From NCBI RefSeq assembly GCF_023159225.1, contig NC_063181.1:23958073-24022072 (forward strand): a DNA stretch of 64,000 nt. The letters are read 5' to 3'. The translations under genes and the position numbers were made by a program. This stretch comes from Perognathus longimembris pacificus. Its lineage: Eukaryota > Chordata > Mammalia > Rodentia > Heteromyidae. How positions within the stretch are numbered: position 1 is the first letter of the stretch; the number at the start of each line of letters is the position of its first letter. Below are positions 1-10,778 of this stretch, in pieces. The notes under the pieces are model-generated. The model was not told where the DNA came from, ran no database searches, and saw only the letters and a program-made list of their open reading frames with translations.

Positions 1-1972
1 GAGCAATCTATCCTTGGGTCCTTGGTCATCTGACTTCATTTGTTCCTTCCTGTTTGTCTAATCTAGAAGTTCTGTGTCTTCAGCACATCAGAGACTGACC
101 TAGAGCTGGTTTTACTCATATAAAAAGAAAAACCCTATTTTCTTGTGATGAAAAGGAATGATGTAATAAACTACTTACTTGGCTTCTAGGATGTCAACAC
201 TGTTAGCATTTCCCTAACCTCAGATCCTCAGCTCCTCCCACTAGCCCCCAGATCCACCCATACCTAATGAGCCACTCCTACTCACTACCACCTACTTTCC
301 CTTTAGCCCCAGAGAGAGAGAAGTTGCCACCTGGATTAGGTGCAGCGCCATGTAGCTCCCTCTCCCGTGGGAACTATGGCCCCACTAATAAACTTCCTTA
401 TGAACCTTCTGTCTGTGGTTATCTCCACATGGTCCTCTGGGATGGCCAGGACATATGCTTTCAAACTCCAAGCTCATCTTTCCATCTGTATAACCACCTC
501 CTCCGCTGCTGCCATTTTGGGTTACTTTGAAGTGAATTACATGTATCACTTCATTTGTAAATATAGATCTAAAAGACGTTGGTTTATTCTATTTTTCTTT
601 AGAATCACATTTAAAAATATAGGTCAATCCTTTCTTAATATGAACTCTCCATAGTGTTTAAATATCTCTGATGCATGAGTATCTTTTTCCAGCTCATTTG
701 ATCAAATCAGGATTCAAGTAACAGCCTAGTTTTTGGTAATGATTTGAAAGCAAAGCACCTGAAAGTTTTGTTTGCCTACTACACTTCATTCAGCTAATAG
801 TTGTGTCTGTTCCTCGAGGCACACAGCTAGAGGATAGTGAAAGATATTTTTAAGGAGCTGTCACCAGTCATGCTGACTGATGGGACTCAGAAAAGCACCC
901 AATGTTGGCTCATTTTGCCCCCAAAGTTATGAATTGGGTGAGTGACAACACAGGATAGAGCTCTTGACAGAGATAGGAAAGATGGATGGAAGACATGCTA
1001 GGTATGTCTTGGATATGAGTTTAGAATCTTCGTTGTTTTTCTTCTGTCATGCACGTCTGTTTTCTGCTCTTTGTTTCTCTGCCTTTCCACTTATTTCTCC
1101 TTTAAGTGGCATGTGGGAAGTCTCAATGTCCTCCTCCTTTTTTTTTTTTTTAAAAGATAGGCATTTAATGGATGACAGTGTCTTTGAGTAAAGTAAACCA
1201 ACATAGTTTGGTAGATCCATGCATTTTTAGGCAAAATCCCCTGGTAACAGATTTTATATCTAAGGCATTTGTGGGGTTTTTTTTTTTTTTTTTTGGTCTG
1301 GCTCTGTATATTGCAAGCCATCTTCTCAAATGAGCAAGCATTCAGAGTAACCAGAAAGATGAAATTGTGTGGAATATTCTTGTTTGCTTTGCAATTATGT
1401 ATCTCTTTCTTCTGGGGACCTTTGCTAACTTCAAAGTAAAGCATTATGATTTACCTCCAGCTTGCTGGAATTCTTTGCTCTTATTTAGCCAAGGTCACTC
1501 TCTGTAATAAGACATAGAATCATGGGGAGGTTAGAAAAATCTGCTCCTGAAACCAAACCTGCTGCTACAGACATATGTGTTTCATCAAGCACATTTGAGG
1601 TTGTAACAGGCATGGTGCCTGTTAACTCTGGTGCCAACCAGGGATTAGACTAGCAATTTGCTTATTCAGCTGTTTTATAAGATCCTTTATAAGGTTGACT
1701 AATTTTCTCCATAGTTATCTTGCCAACCAACATTAAGAAACAAGAGATTTATGAAATAAACTTTTCACTAGGGTTTTGTTTCCCCTTCCCCTTGATCTAC
1801 CATCTTTTTATTTGGTTACAGAAATTATATTGACACAGACAGGGTTATGTCTCCATAATTTTTCATGCTCAATTATAATTATTTTCAAAACTGGATCATG
1901 AAACAACTAGATTTTTTTTTGTGTGTGAGATATTTACTTAATCTGATGTGCTTTGAAATGTAGCTTCAGAAT
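1..1972. other. Unique-looking non-coding sequence
   Basis: No exon-like reading frame and no SINE is visible in this stretch. It contains two long T runs (about 1139-1152 and 1277-1295) that may be A-rich tails of lost minus-strand elements. The segment around 210-480 has an AATAAA at 387-392 and a weak LTR-like look, listed separately. Everything else is AT-rich sequence I cannot assign. Confidence 0.6.
210..480 (+). mobile_element. Possible LTR 3' part (weak)
   Basis: A C-rich stretch leads into AATAAA at 387-392, followed by a sequence resembling the R-U5 part of an endogenous retroviral LTR. I see no TATA box, no CCAAT box and no target duplication, so this could equally be unique sequence. 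The short reading frames over it show no recognisable domain. Confidence 0.2.
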
Positions 1973-1988
1973 CCAGGTTCTTATTTTT

Positions 1989-2196
1989 TATTTATTTATT
2001 TTTTTGGGCCAGTTGTGGGGCTTGAACTCAGGGCCTGAGCACTGTCCCTGGCTTCTTTTTGCTCAAAGCTAGTACTCTGCCACTTGAGCCACAGCACCAC
2101 TTCTGGCCGTTTTCTATATATGTGGTGCTGAGGAATCGAACCCAGGGCTTCATGTATACAAGGCAAGCACTCTTGCCACTAGGCCATATCCCCAGA
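1989..2196 (-). mobile_element. Dimeric ID-like SINE (tRNA-derived)
   Basis: Reverse-strand copy of the window's young SINE. Read on the minus strand it begins with a tRNA-like head (A box resembling TGGCCTAGTGGCAA, B box GGTTCGATTCC), then a second ID-like unit (GTGGCGCTGTGGCTCAAGTGG type) and an A-rich tail, seen here as T-rich 1983-2005. It is flanked by the 16-bp target duplication ccaggttcttattttt (1973-1988 and 2197-2212). It carries the older GGGGCTTG tail-side variant. Transcribed by Pol III when active and mobilised by L1 machinery; not a functional tRNA. Confidence 0.92.
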
Positions 2197-2212
2197 CCAG
2201 GTTCTTATTTTT

Positions 2213-4250
2213 GAAAAATTAAAAACATTCATCTTTATATTAAATTCTGGGGTGGCATTGTGAATTTCAGTAGTAGCAGAGAAAAAAAGAGAATGCAATT
2301 TTTCTCCTTTTTCTGTAAAGTTTCCTTTACTATTTGGTTGCTATTTGGTTACTATTTCTCAAACCCTTGCAAACCTGCCCAAGTTCAGGAAGCCACCAGT
2401 GTGGTCTCATATCATGAAAAGATTTCATCTTATAATTAAAAGTCATCATCAATTAAAGATGTGCAGAGATGAATCTCCAGGCAAAGGGCTGTACTCTATG
2501 GAATAACGTACAACAATTAAAATGGAAGTTCAGCACACATACAGAAATCAGGGTAGCTTCCAGAGCATCAGATGAACAAAGGGCCGAGTCGAAAGTCATT
2601 GTGTTGAAGGAAAACCATTGGTGCCACAATGTCTCATGGGAGCTGGTGATTTCTGATTGGAGAGTGGTAGCAGATACCAAGTAAAGCTTGTCTTAAAGTC
2701 TTAGCAAGCCATATTGGTTAGGAATTGGACTTGGGAGAGCATATTTGCAGCAGCGGTTTGTGACCTGAGTGGTTTTTCATAGTCCCTCAACTCTAGTTGA
2801 GTATGGCAAGAATGAGTCCATTAGCACAATCAGTTGTTGTACTATTCACTGGTCAAATGCAAGCAGATGGGGCTTTGAAGCTCAACTGGCTTAGTCCATG
2901 CTAGACGCATGGAGAGAGAGATTGTTACTCTAGGTGCTATTGTTTGCCGTATTTTCAAGGACCATGAGAGGTAGCTATCCTTGTGTCCTTCCCATGGAGA
3001 AAGAAAGATGTGCAATGCAGTGTTAGAACCAGAGGTGGAGGCCATGATTGTGAAGGTCCTGCTGCTCTGATTGGGGCCTGGCTTCTTTTCCTGGGTGATT
3101 CTGCTCTCTTGATGTGAGTGGGCAGGCCTGGTTTGGACTGACCACTAGCCTTTGTGTGGAGGTTAGATGAGGGGAGTTGAGGGTCACAGCGGGTATGTCT
3201 GCTAGTTGAAAGTAGCTGGGGTGGAAAATGTATCTTTTATCACAGGCCAGTGGCTCTTTTAAAAGAAATTAGTCACTTGGCCCTTAACTGAAAAGAATAA
3301 TAGTAATAGGAAATTTGTTATGGTTTCTGTGTCATTTGATCCGCCAGTAGTTTTCTTTGGGAAGGGCGCAGTGATAGAGATTCCTGAATATTGCAGGCTA
3401 GACAATGTGTTTGCAAAGGTTGCATGGGCCGCTGTGCATTTTTGTTGTTGTTAGGTGCATGTGTTTACATGGTTTTTAGTTTCAAACTTGCACCTTTCTG
3501 TTTGGATCCGTAGTACGGCCTTGGGGGGGCATCCTGGGCTGCTGGTGAGCTGTCGATAGAGAAGGTCCTGGAGGAGGCCGAACTTCAGGTGGAGAAGCTG
3601 GGTGGGAGGGCAGTGGTTTTCCTGGGGATTTCAGCAGGAGTCATTCTCTGCTGTGGGATCAGAGGAAAGGGAAGGCTGTGAAAGATAGGATATTGAAGGT
3701 TAAACAAGGTCATCCTGTGAAAAATCACATGCACAGAAAATTGTTGGAAACTTTGGCAGGAAAGTAGCTGGACTTCATTTATTTTTTTTGTCTCTACATG
3801 TTGGTCCCTATTTTGACCTTGAACCTGAAATCTTTCCTGGCTAGTGTTGCCAGATTATAGCTCCAGTCAGGAAACAGGTGGTTAGACAGGTCCTCAAGAG
3901 TCAAATAATTGTATGGATCATGCAAATTCATTTTGAAAATCCTGGTGGAAAATGTAGCAATATAGAAATAGTTTGTGACTATCAGACTAAAATTCTGGAG
4001 GAAAAGGACATCTTAGAAGTATTTTGTTAGCTGTTGGAATATTGTAGGCTAGGAAAGAATTAATGTTTCGAATTTAGAAAAAAATCCCTAGTGTTTGTTC
4101 TTTCTGTTTTCTTTCTTGGGATGAACCTTCCCGTTTCTAACATTTCCTCACTTTCCTGTCTCCTTCTGGAAGCTTCCCCGGGCATTTCCCAAGTTCATTA
4201 ATTTGGGTTTGTTTTGATGCTCGTAGCCTTGAAATATGATCATTTTAGCA
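2213..4250. other. No recognisable gene or repeat
   Basis: About 2 kb with no SINE, LTR or credible exon. Short opposing reading frames near 2453-2684 overlap on both strands and show no domain. Composition is mixed, with a G run near 3524-3530. This is one of the cleaner, possibly single-copy segments of the window. Confidence 0.55.
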
Positions 4251-4404
4251 AGAAAGTCTGTAAGACTCTTATCTCCAATTAACCAGCAAAAAACTTGAAG
4301 TGGAGATGTGGTTTAAGTGATAGAGTGCCAGCTATGAGCAAGAAAGCTGAGAGCTCAAGGCTTCAAATTCAAGCTCTGGTACTGGCAGAAAAAAGACCCC
4401 CACC
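4250..4404 (+). mobile_element. B1-ID SINE, 5' truncated
   Basis: The copy starts inside the family, at the linker resembling gagactcttatctccaatt, and continues through the ID half (GTGG..TAAGTGATAGAGTG) to an A-rich tail with AAAAAAGACCCCCACC. The B1 (7SL) half is missing. Divergence is high, so it is an old copy. Confidence 0.75.
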
Positions 4405-4644
4405 CCCAGCTATCAAAACAACTTCCTGCAATGGCATTGTGTCTTCTTAAAGGACACCAGAAGATCTGTTGGCTATTAAGAATAGCTTGGTAATATTTTG
4501 CAAATTTAGATTATCCAGGGTGATGACAGAAAATTTCTGCCCTGAAACAAAAATGGCTCTGTATGTTTCTTTCTTTCTATTTATTTTATAACACAGATGA
4601 GTTTAGTTTCTAATCATCTTCCTAGATTTAGCTTCTGTTTTTTA

Positions 4645-5115
4645 AAACATATTTTAATGCTGTTGTACCTAGGGGTTGCAGTTACATAAGTCAGATAATG
4701 AGTACATTTCTTTTAGAACTATGTCACCCCTTCCCTTGCTGTCTCCCAGTTTTTCCCTCCCATCCCACCACGAATTGTGCAGTTCATTTTCCACATAGTA
4801 TCTAGTGAGTACTACTGTTGTATTTGTTCACCATTTGTCCCACCTTTTCTGTGTTCCCCCCTTACCTTCCCAAAGACAAGTAAACTAACAAACAAAAGGA
4901 AAAGACAACAAAAAACAGCAATAACAACAAAAAATCCTCTTGTTTCCATTTCTTGGGGTTTATTCTATAAAATATTTTTCTGTGATCATATGCACATAGC
5001 TATTGAGCCTTTGTGATCCACTCCTATGAATATTCTCCTTTGGTTTCACTGTGTGATTGCCTAGAGATCTGTATAATTTATCATGCCCCAGTGTATTTTT
5101 TTCTGTGTCTAATAC
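4645..5115 (-). mobile_element. L1 3' end fragment
   Basis: The segment matches, block by block, the 3'-UTR portion of the longer minus-strand L1 at 60784-62170. Shared blocks include gggttrcagttacataagt, the C/T-rich stretch, the AACAAAA/ACAGCAA purine stretch, and atgcacatagctattgagcc. It lies in reverse orientation with its 3' end at the low coordinate. No coding part of ORF2 is retained. Confidence 0.75.
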
Positions 5116-5138
5116 CTGTCTGCAAGAAGTGTAGTCCA

Positions 5139-5322
5139 AGCTTTGTGTGATGGCACATACACCTGTAACCCCCACCCTCAGGAGATAGAAATGTGAATTC
5201 CAGACCAGCCTGGATTACACAGCAAGATGCTGTCTGCTAAAGCCAGGAGCTAGGGCTCAGTGGTAGAGTGCCTGCTTAGCATTCACAAGACCCTGGTTGG
5301 ATCCCCAGTACTGCATAAAGAC
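5139..5322 (+). mobile_element. Old B1-ID SINE
   Basis: A diverged B1 half (gtgtgatggcacatacacctgtaa) is followed by an ID-like half (ggctcagtggtagagtgcctgcttagc, then a B-box-like ggttggatcccc). It lacks the gagactcttatctcc linker typical of the common copies, so it may be an early variant. Confidence 0.75.
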
Positions 5323-5455
5323 AAGTCCATCCTTGAGGGCCAGAACCTCTTCCTGATTTTGTGGGAGCATCCAGAAGGAAGCCACATGCAGACAAAGATA
5401 CACCAATCATTCCAGCTTGCCGCAACAGAAAGTCACTGGAACTAGCGCTAACGAA

Positions 5456-5662
5456 GATTTTCTTAGCAGTACTAGAGTTTGAACTCAGATCCCTATGCTT
5501 GCTAGGCAGGTGTCTACCACTTGACCCACAGCCCTTGTTACTTTAGTTATGTTTTAGATAAAGGCTCTCTTTTTGCAGGGAGATGGCCTTGAACCCTAGT
5601 CTTCCTATCACTGCTTCTTAGGTAGCTGGGATTACAGGATGCACCCTCATGCTTTGTGCTAT
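5456..5662 (-). mobile_element. Old B1-ID SINE
   Basis: Reverse copy: the ID half comes first (gagtttgaactcag, gcttgctaggcaggtgtctaccacttga), then the B1 half ends with tagctgggattacagg. It lies 130 bp from the opposite-strand copy at 5139, so the two form an inverted SINE pair that could fold in a transcript. Confidence 0.8.
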
Positions 5663-5754
5663 TTTCCTACATGATTTTTTTTTTTAACGTAAGAATTTGA
5701 ACAAAGCAGACAGAAAGAAGGTATAATATGTTAGTGCAGGATCTTGACCCAACA

Positions 5755-5880
5755 GTTATTCCGTGTGTGAGAATCATCTGAGCCTCCCTGGGGGCAGCCA
5801 TTGGATTGTGGCAAATCTCAGCTTGCCTCCCTCTCCCTCTAGACGGACCCAGCAGTGTTATTTACTTAATAGGAGAGACT
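5755..5880 (+). mobile_element. Possible MER5-like hAT fragment
   Basis: Scattered similarity to the interior of MER5-type nonautonomous hAT elements (gagaatcatctgagc, then a later cagcagtgttattta). No terminal repeats or target duplication can be seen. Ancient if real. Confidence 0.3.
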
Positions 5881-6409
5881 AACCTTATTTAGTTTCCTGT
5901 CACCACCTAACATGGTTAACAAAGCATTGTCATCAGTGTGTTTTGGATTAGTGGGTTTCCCAATACTTCAGGTGTTTCCTAGGGGCCATTTTGCATCGAT
6001 GAAGTTCCATACCTGAGAGCTGTGGGGCAGCTGTCACCTGTGATTTCCTTGTTTGTGGTTATCACCTTGGGGCTAGGGCAGCCTGCATCAGCGGGAGACC
6101 TGGACATCTTTGGTGTGAGATGTTGATGGGTGCACAGGTGGGCAGTGATGAACTGGGAGGTGCTGGGGCTGGAATTGCCCCCAAGACTGCTGTCATGGGC
6201 ACATGTGAGTTAGCGTATATCTATGTCTCATGTAAAGGAATGCAGCCTAGTGCCTTCACATTCCCTTACATTCCCTACATGGGTCAGAATAATCATGATG
6301 ACGTAGGCCTGTCTACACTGTTCTTCTTTATTTACAATGTTATTAATACAAGGCCTGGAGAGCCCAAAGTCTCAGGCATTTGCTGCTTGCTTTGGACTCC
6401 TGTTTGAGA
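5881..6409. other. No recognisable gene or repeat
   Basis: About 530 bp of mixed-composition sequence. The 95-residue frame at 6120-6407 shows no signal peptide, domain or codon regularity that would support a gene. Confidence 0.5.
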
Positions 6410-6500
6410 CATTCATTCATTCATTCGTTCAACAATCCATATTTATGACTTAGTCTGTGTCAGGCACTGGGGAGAAGGTCCCTATTGGGAAACATTGGCT
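6410..6500 (+). repeat. Possible ancient L2/MIR fragment with ATTC repeat
   Basis: The block reads attcattcattcattcgttc, then a stretch ending in gtgtcaggcactgggg. This is the arrangement found in old mammalian interspersed repeats that contain 'tatttattgagcac...gtgccaggcact'. Too short and decayed to name. Confidence 0.35.
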
Positions 6501-6753
6501 TTATGGTATAAGAAACCTGTGACTTATGTAATTCTGAGTTAGAAGGGTAGAGGTGTGGACCAGGAGCCTCTGGAGCCCACAGGTGAAGCACGGAGCTTCT
6601 GATATTAGGGCTCAGGTGAGCCACATGAATTTTAGTGTTGGATGAAACTTGAAAGGATGAAACTAAAAGTGGAAACATGGGTGGATATGGAGAGGACGCC
6701 TGTGTGCAGTGAAGTGGTTTGGATTGTGGCTCCTTCTCTAATAATGGTATGAT

Positions 6754-6779
6754 TTCATTCATTCATTCATTCATTCATT
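6754..6779. repeat. (TTCA)n microsatellite
   Basis: About six uninterrupted copies of the tetranucleotide. It abuts the tail side of the minus-strand SINE that follows, so it may have grown out of that A-rich tail. Confidence 0.9.
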
Positions 6780-6935
6780 TTGGTGGTACTTTGGTACTAT
6801 GATTTGTACTGAGGACCTTACATTACCCATAAGCTATATATACCCCAGCCCTTTCTGCTGTAGTTTATTTTTCAGATGGGTCTCATGCTTTTGCCCAGTC
6901 TGGCATTAGGGCCCTCTTCCTTCACAGCTGGGCTT
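6780..6935 (-). mobile_element. Old B1-ID SINE fragment
   Basis: Reverse-strand ID part (ttggtactatgatttgtactgagg..., ending ataccccagccc), then a B1 remnant (tttttcagatgggtctcatgcttttgcccagtctggc). Strongly decayed, with deletions. The LTR at 6938 starts immediately after it. Confidence 0.6.
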
Positions 6936-6937
6936 AT

Positions 6938-7379
6938 TGTTGTGCCAAGTCGCGAGACCACCACCAAGAAGACCACCGAGACTCAGACATTCTGAAATGC
7001 AATAGCAAGGTGAGACTTTATTCAAGTGAGCCGCGGCTCGGGGCCTTGTCCTACCCACCGACACAGCGGAGGTTAGGAGGGAGCCTCCAGCTGCGATTAC
7101 ACAGAATTTATAAAGGCAAAAGACAAAGTTACAGCAATCAGGTGTTTAAGCAAGCAAGATTACGAGTACAAATCTGATTGGCTCAGGGCTCGAGGCATTC
7201 TAGGGGCAGTTAGAGTTAAGCATTCCCAGTTGTTAGAGTTCTCGACTGGCTGGGCTCTAATAAGCTTGTCCTGGGTTTGCTCACAGGGCCTGCTTATCTC
7301 AGGTTTACGTGGTAAAGTGGGGCCTGACTTCAAAGTCTGGCTCTTCATTATAGACGTGAACCAGCCCGCCTGGCCCAAA
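6938..7379 (-). mobile_element. Solo LTR, gamma-type endogenous retrovirus
   Basis: A 442-bp element flanked by TTAT (6934-6937 and 7380-7383), a 4-bp duplication typical of class I/gammaretroviral integration. Read on the minus strand it shows a CCAAT box (CCAATCAG, near 7172-7179), a TATA box (TTTATAAATTC, near 7105-7115) and AATAAA (near 7017-7022) in the expected U3-R order and spacing. It ends in ...GGCACAACA. The outer end reads TTTGGG rather than TG, suggesting a mutated terminus. No internal viral sequence is present, so it is a recombined solo LTR with no coding capacity. Confidence 0.8.
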
Positions 7380-7383
7380 TTAT

Positions 7384-7900
7384 TTATTTTTGAAACTAAA
7401 AGTGGACAAAGAAGATAAAAATGTTTTTAAAAACAATCTTGGCACAGTGCTTGTCAAATAATATATTTTAGAGATATTAATTAATTAGTGTCCATCTGTT
7501 CTCCCTTCCTTGTACTGTTCTCCATACCCTTTTGGAGGCCAATTATTGCAGGAGAGCACAGAAACACCTTCATGCGTGGTCCCGGCTCTGTCACCAGCAG
7601 CAGGCCTCTGGGACTGGAGAGCTGACATCTAGGATGGGTTGTTTCTACTGGTTGTCTGTCTGTGAGTAAAGATGGCCCGCACATCTAGCACAGGTCTTTG
7701 TGTGGCCGAGTGTCTTCATTTCTTTTGGGTGTCTACCGGAAGTGCAATTCCTGGGCCCTGTGGTTTCACCTGTTGAAGAACTGCCACATTATTTTCCAAA
7801 GTGGCTGCATTGATTTTACAGTCTCACAGGTAAATGAATAAGCATTTTGATTCTTCTCTGTTTCCCTAGCAGTTGTTATTGTCCATTTAAAAATTCTTCT
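7384..7900. other. No recognisable gene or repeat
   Basis: Mostly unassigned sequence. The part around 7690-7800 (gtctaccggaagtgcaattcctgg...) weakly resembles old L1 3' sequence in plus-strand text but is too short to call. Confidence 0.4.
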
Positions 7901-7902
7901 TA

Positions 7903-8118
7903 TTTTTGTAGAGCGGGTTTTGCTATGTAACTCAAGTTAGTTCCAAACTTGTGATATCTTGCCAATGTCTGTGGACTGCTTACAGGTGTGCCCTACCATG
8001 CCTGTTGAGATGGGATCACACTTAACTTTTTGCCTGGACTTGCCTTGAACCACAGTCTGCCCATGTATGCCTACTAAATCGTTGGGATTGCAAGCATGAG
8101 CCTCTGCACCTGGCTATG
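7903..8118 (-). mobile_element. Two old B1-like monomers in tandem
   Basis: Reverse B1 signatures occur twice: ttgtagagcgggttttgctatgtaactcaa... ending gcttacaggtgtgccctaccatg, and then ttgccttgaaccacag... ending gggattgcaagcatgagcctctgcacctggc. This may be a dimeric 7SL-derived SINE or two insertions. Both are highly decayed. Confidence 0.6.
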
Positions 8119-8364
8119 TCTTTTCTGTCTTCTATATGATCAATCCTAGAAAACTTTTTTTTCTGAGTGTGTACTAGGTTCTGGGCATGGATGCAGGGTT
8201 AATCTTCTCGTTCCTGTCTGTCATGACTCACAGTACACAGAGGAGACAAATGCACAGGCTGGTAACCATGCTGGTGCTTTAGCTGCAAGAGGAAAGGCCT
8301 TGCAGAGAAGAGGGCAGGGACGCTTCCAACTTCCTCAGTGGGGGAGGGGAGTGTGTCAGGGCAT

Positions 8365-8620
8365 GTTCTTTTATTAGATTGTGGTAACTGTACATAATAC
8401 CATTTTTTTTTCTGTGCCTCCTCTTACTCTCCCAAAGACATATAAATGAACAAACAAGAAAACAAAACAAAAACAGCAACAAAGGAAAAAAAACCTCTTG
8501 TTTCCATTTCCTAGAGTTCATTTAGACAAATATTTTATATATTTATCATATATCTTCATAATATTCAAAATATTATATATTTTATATATTTATCAGAAGC
8601 ACATAGGCATTGCACCTTGA
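8365..8620 (-). mobile_element. L1 3' UTR fragment with AT-rich expansion
   Basis: Matches the 61000-61150 part of the longer L1: ctctcccaaagacatataa, the AACAAAACAAAAACAGCAAC purine stretch, cttgtttccatttcctagagttcattt, and later gaagcacataggcattg. Between these, 8525-8590 has grown into a TATATTTAT-rich tract not found in the other copies. Confidence 0.65.
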
Positions 8621-8734
8621 TAATTGATTTTATATGTCAACTTGGCTAGGCTATGGCTTTCAGATATCTGGTCAAAAGCCTGCTGTGAAGATAAGTTTTT
8701 GGTTTTTTTTTACATGTATCTAAATCAGGGCCTT

Positions 8735-9000
8735 TAAAAAAATTAACTTTTATTGACAAGGTGATGTACAGAGGGGTTACAGTTACATAATAAGGTAGTG
8801 AGTACATTTCTTGTCATATTTGTTACACCCCTCTCATTTTTCTTTCCCGTCCCTAGTTCAGATAAGTATATATACAATATCCAGTGTCCCCAAATCATAT
8901 ACAGTGACCACAGGGGGTACACCAAAGGAAATTCACCTAGTACATTAAACATCACAATACCATATTATCACCTGTAATTGCACAGCTCAGTGAATACAGT
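8735..9000 (-). mobile_element. L1 3' terminal fragment, different subfamily
   Basis: It starts like the 3' end of the 60784 L1 (gatgtacagaggggttacagttacataa, then gtagtgagtacatttctt) but after about 8860 it departs into sequence with catatacagtgaccacaggg. This suggests a different L1 3'-UTR lineage. Confidence 0.6.
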
Positions 9001-9045
9001 TTCATGTAATCATCACACCGTGTATACCAGAAAAAAAAATACTAT

Positions 9046-9262
9046 CTCCACCTGGTGTGGGTGGCTCACACCTGTAATTTTAGCTAGGCAGGAGGCTGAG
9101 AGCTGAGGATCCTGGTTCAAAGACAGCCCAGGCAAGAACAACTGTGAGACTCTTATCTCCAGTTAACCACCAGAAAACTGGAAGTGGTAGAGTGCTAGCC
9201 TTGAGCAAAAGAGCTCAGAACAGCTCCCAGCCCCTGAGTTCCAGCTCTGTGACTGAAAAAAA
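9046..9262 (+). mobile_element. B1-ID SINE, full length
   Basis: B1 half (gtgggtggctcacacctgtaat, then ggcaggaggctgagagctgagg), linker (gagactcttatctccagttaacc), ID half (ctggaagtggtagagtgctagcc...), ending in an A tail. Flanking actatctcca (9041) and attatctcca (about 9265) form an imperfect target duplication. Confidence 0.88.
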
Positions 9263-9676
9263 AAATTATCTCCAGTAAAAATATCATACCCTACTTTCCT
9301 CTGTTCTTTCTGTCTCTGTGGTTTATCTGTTCTCTGTCTCTTCTGCAGGCAGAATTGTGCCGTATGTGTCTTTTGTTGCCTGGCTTGTTTCCCTAAGTGT
9401 GCAATGTTTTCAGGGTCTGTTCATGTGGCTCAGGCCTTTTTGTGACTGGACTAATACTTTGTTTTGTGGCTATGTTCAGTGCTACTATATTGCCTGGTCA
9501 GATTCTATTGTGTGGCTAAACTCTGCCACGCGGCCGCACTCTATTGTGTGGCCAGGTTCATAGTGTGCTTCTACTTCATTTTGTCATGCACTTGTGTAGT
9601 GACGGACACTTACGTTATTTCCTCTAATTGTCCAGTGCCAATAATTCTGATATAATATGTGGAAGTGTAAGGATGA

Positions 9677-9703
9677 GTGCATTTGTGTATGTGTGTGTCT
9701 GTG
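9677..9703. repeat. GT-rich microsatellite
   Basis: An interrupted TG tract (tgtgtatgtgtgtgtctgtgtgttgg) directly at the tail side of the following minus-strand SINE. Confidence 0.75.
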
Positions 9704-9935
9704 TGTTGGTTCTGGGGTTTGAACTCAGGGCCAAGGTGCTGTCCCTGAGGTTTTTTTTTTTTTTTTTTTTTTTGCTAAAGGCTAGTATTCTACCATTTGA
9801 GCCACAGCTCCACTTTTGGCTTGGAGAGGAGAGTCTCATGGATTTTCCTCCTTGGGCTGGGTTTAAATCACAATGCTCAGATTTCAGCCTCTTAAGTAGC
9901 TAAGATTGTAGGTGTGAGCCACTGGCATGTGGCTA
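9704..9935 (-). mobile_element. B1-ID SINE, full length, with internal T expansion
   Basis: Reverse ID half (ggggtttgaactcagggcc, agtattctaccatttgagcc), the linker, and a B1 half ending gtaggtgtgagccactggcatgtggct. A run of about 23 T at 9752-9774 replaces the usual cttttttgctcaa stretch, so the element has been mutated by slippage. Confidence 0.85.
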
Positions 9936-10440
9936 CATTTTAAAAAGATCATTTCATGTTACATCATGAGCTAGCACATATTCATCATAGAATCCAGAAA
10001 ATTAAAGTTAAAATAAGAAGTAACCACTTTTTACATTCACAGATAATTGTTACATTAAAAAACACAGGGGAATTTGTGCCCTTTTCTCTTTTATTCACAT
10101 TGTCTTATGATCATTCGAATGATTTGAAACATTTGAATAGTCATCAAAGATAAACTTATGAATGTATCTATTTTATTGTATCATTGCCATTTTAGATCAT
10201 TTTGAGATTCATTACAAATGATATTGAGATGAACACATCCATATAAATGTTGACAAATTGGATATGAATTCATAAAAGAAATAATGACATCCCAAATATG
10301 AACTTTGCAAGTGCTTATCACAAGTGGCAGACTTCTTTGTTCACGTTTCCCCTGCTGCGGCTGAGTGGTAGGTACCTCACTCACGAGAGGATGAACATTT
10401 CTCAAGTCTGGGTTTCTCGTCCCACTGCCTTCACAGAGCA
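9936..10440. other. No recognisable gene or repeat
   Basis: AT-rich sequence with no SINE and no credible exon. Some parts recall decayed L1 (ttagatcattttgagattcattacaaatgatattgag), but I cannot assign it. Confidence 0.4.
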
Positions 10441-10444
10441 GCCT

Positions 10445-10540
10445 GTGGTGGATGAATGGTGGCTGAAAAAGCACAAGGTCCTGAATTCAAACCCCAATAC
10501 TTGGGGGGGGGGGGCGGGAAAGAAAAGAAAAGAAAAAAGC
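10445..10540 (+). mobile_element. ID-like monomer fragment with G run
   Basis: The sequence agcacaaggtcctgaattcaaaccccaatac fits the 3' part of an ID unit. It is followed by an 11-base G run at about 10502-10513 and an A-rich tail (gaaaagaaaagaaaaaa). The next SINE begins straight after this tail. Confidence 0.55.
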
Positions 10541-10546
10541 AAAGCG

Positions 10547-10778
10547 AACTGGGCATTAGGTGGTTTACATCTGTAATCGTAGCTACTCAGGAGGCTGAGA
10601 TCTAAAAGGTTACAGTTTGAGGCCAGTGTAGGAAGAGAAATCCACAAGATTCATCTAGGATTTATCTCCAATAACTAGCAAAAATCCAGACCGAAGAAGT
10701 GGCTTAACTGTAGAGCAGAGCAAACAAGCTGAGCAAACTCAGGGCCCTGAGTTCAAATCCCAGTAGCAAAAAATACTT
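10547..10778 (+). mobile_element. B1-ID SINE
   Basis: B1 half (ctgggcattaggtggtttacatctgtaat, tactcaggaggctgagatct), a linker like atttatctccaataactagc, and an ID half ending gggccctgagttcaaatcccagtagc plus A tail. It sits directly behind the tail of the fragment at 10445. Confidence 0.85.
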
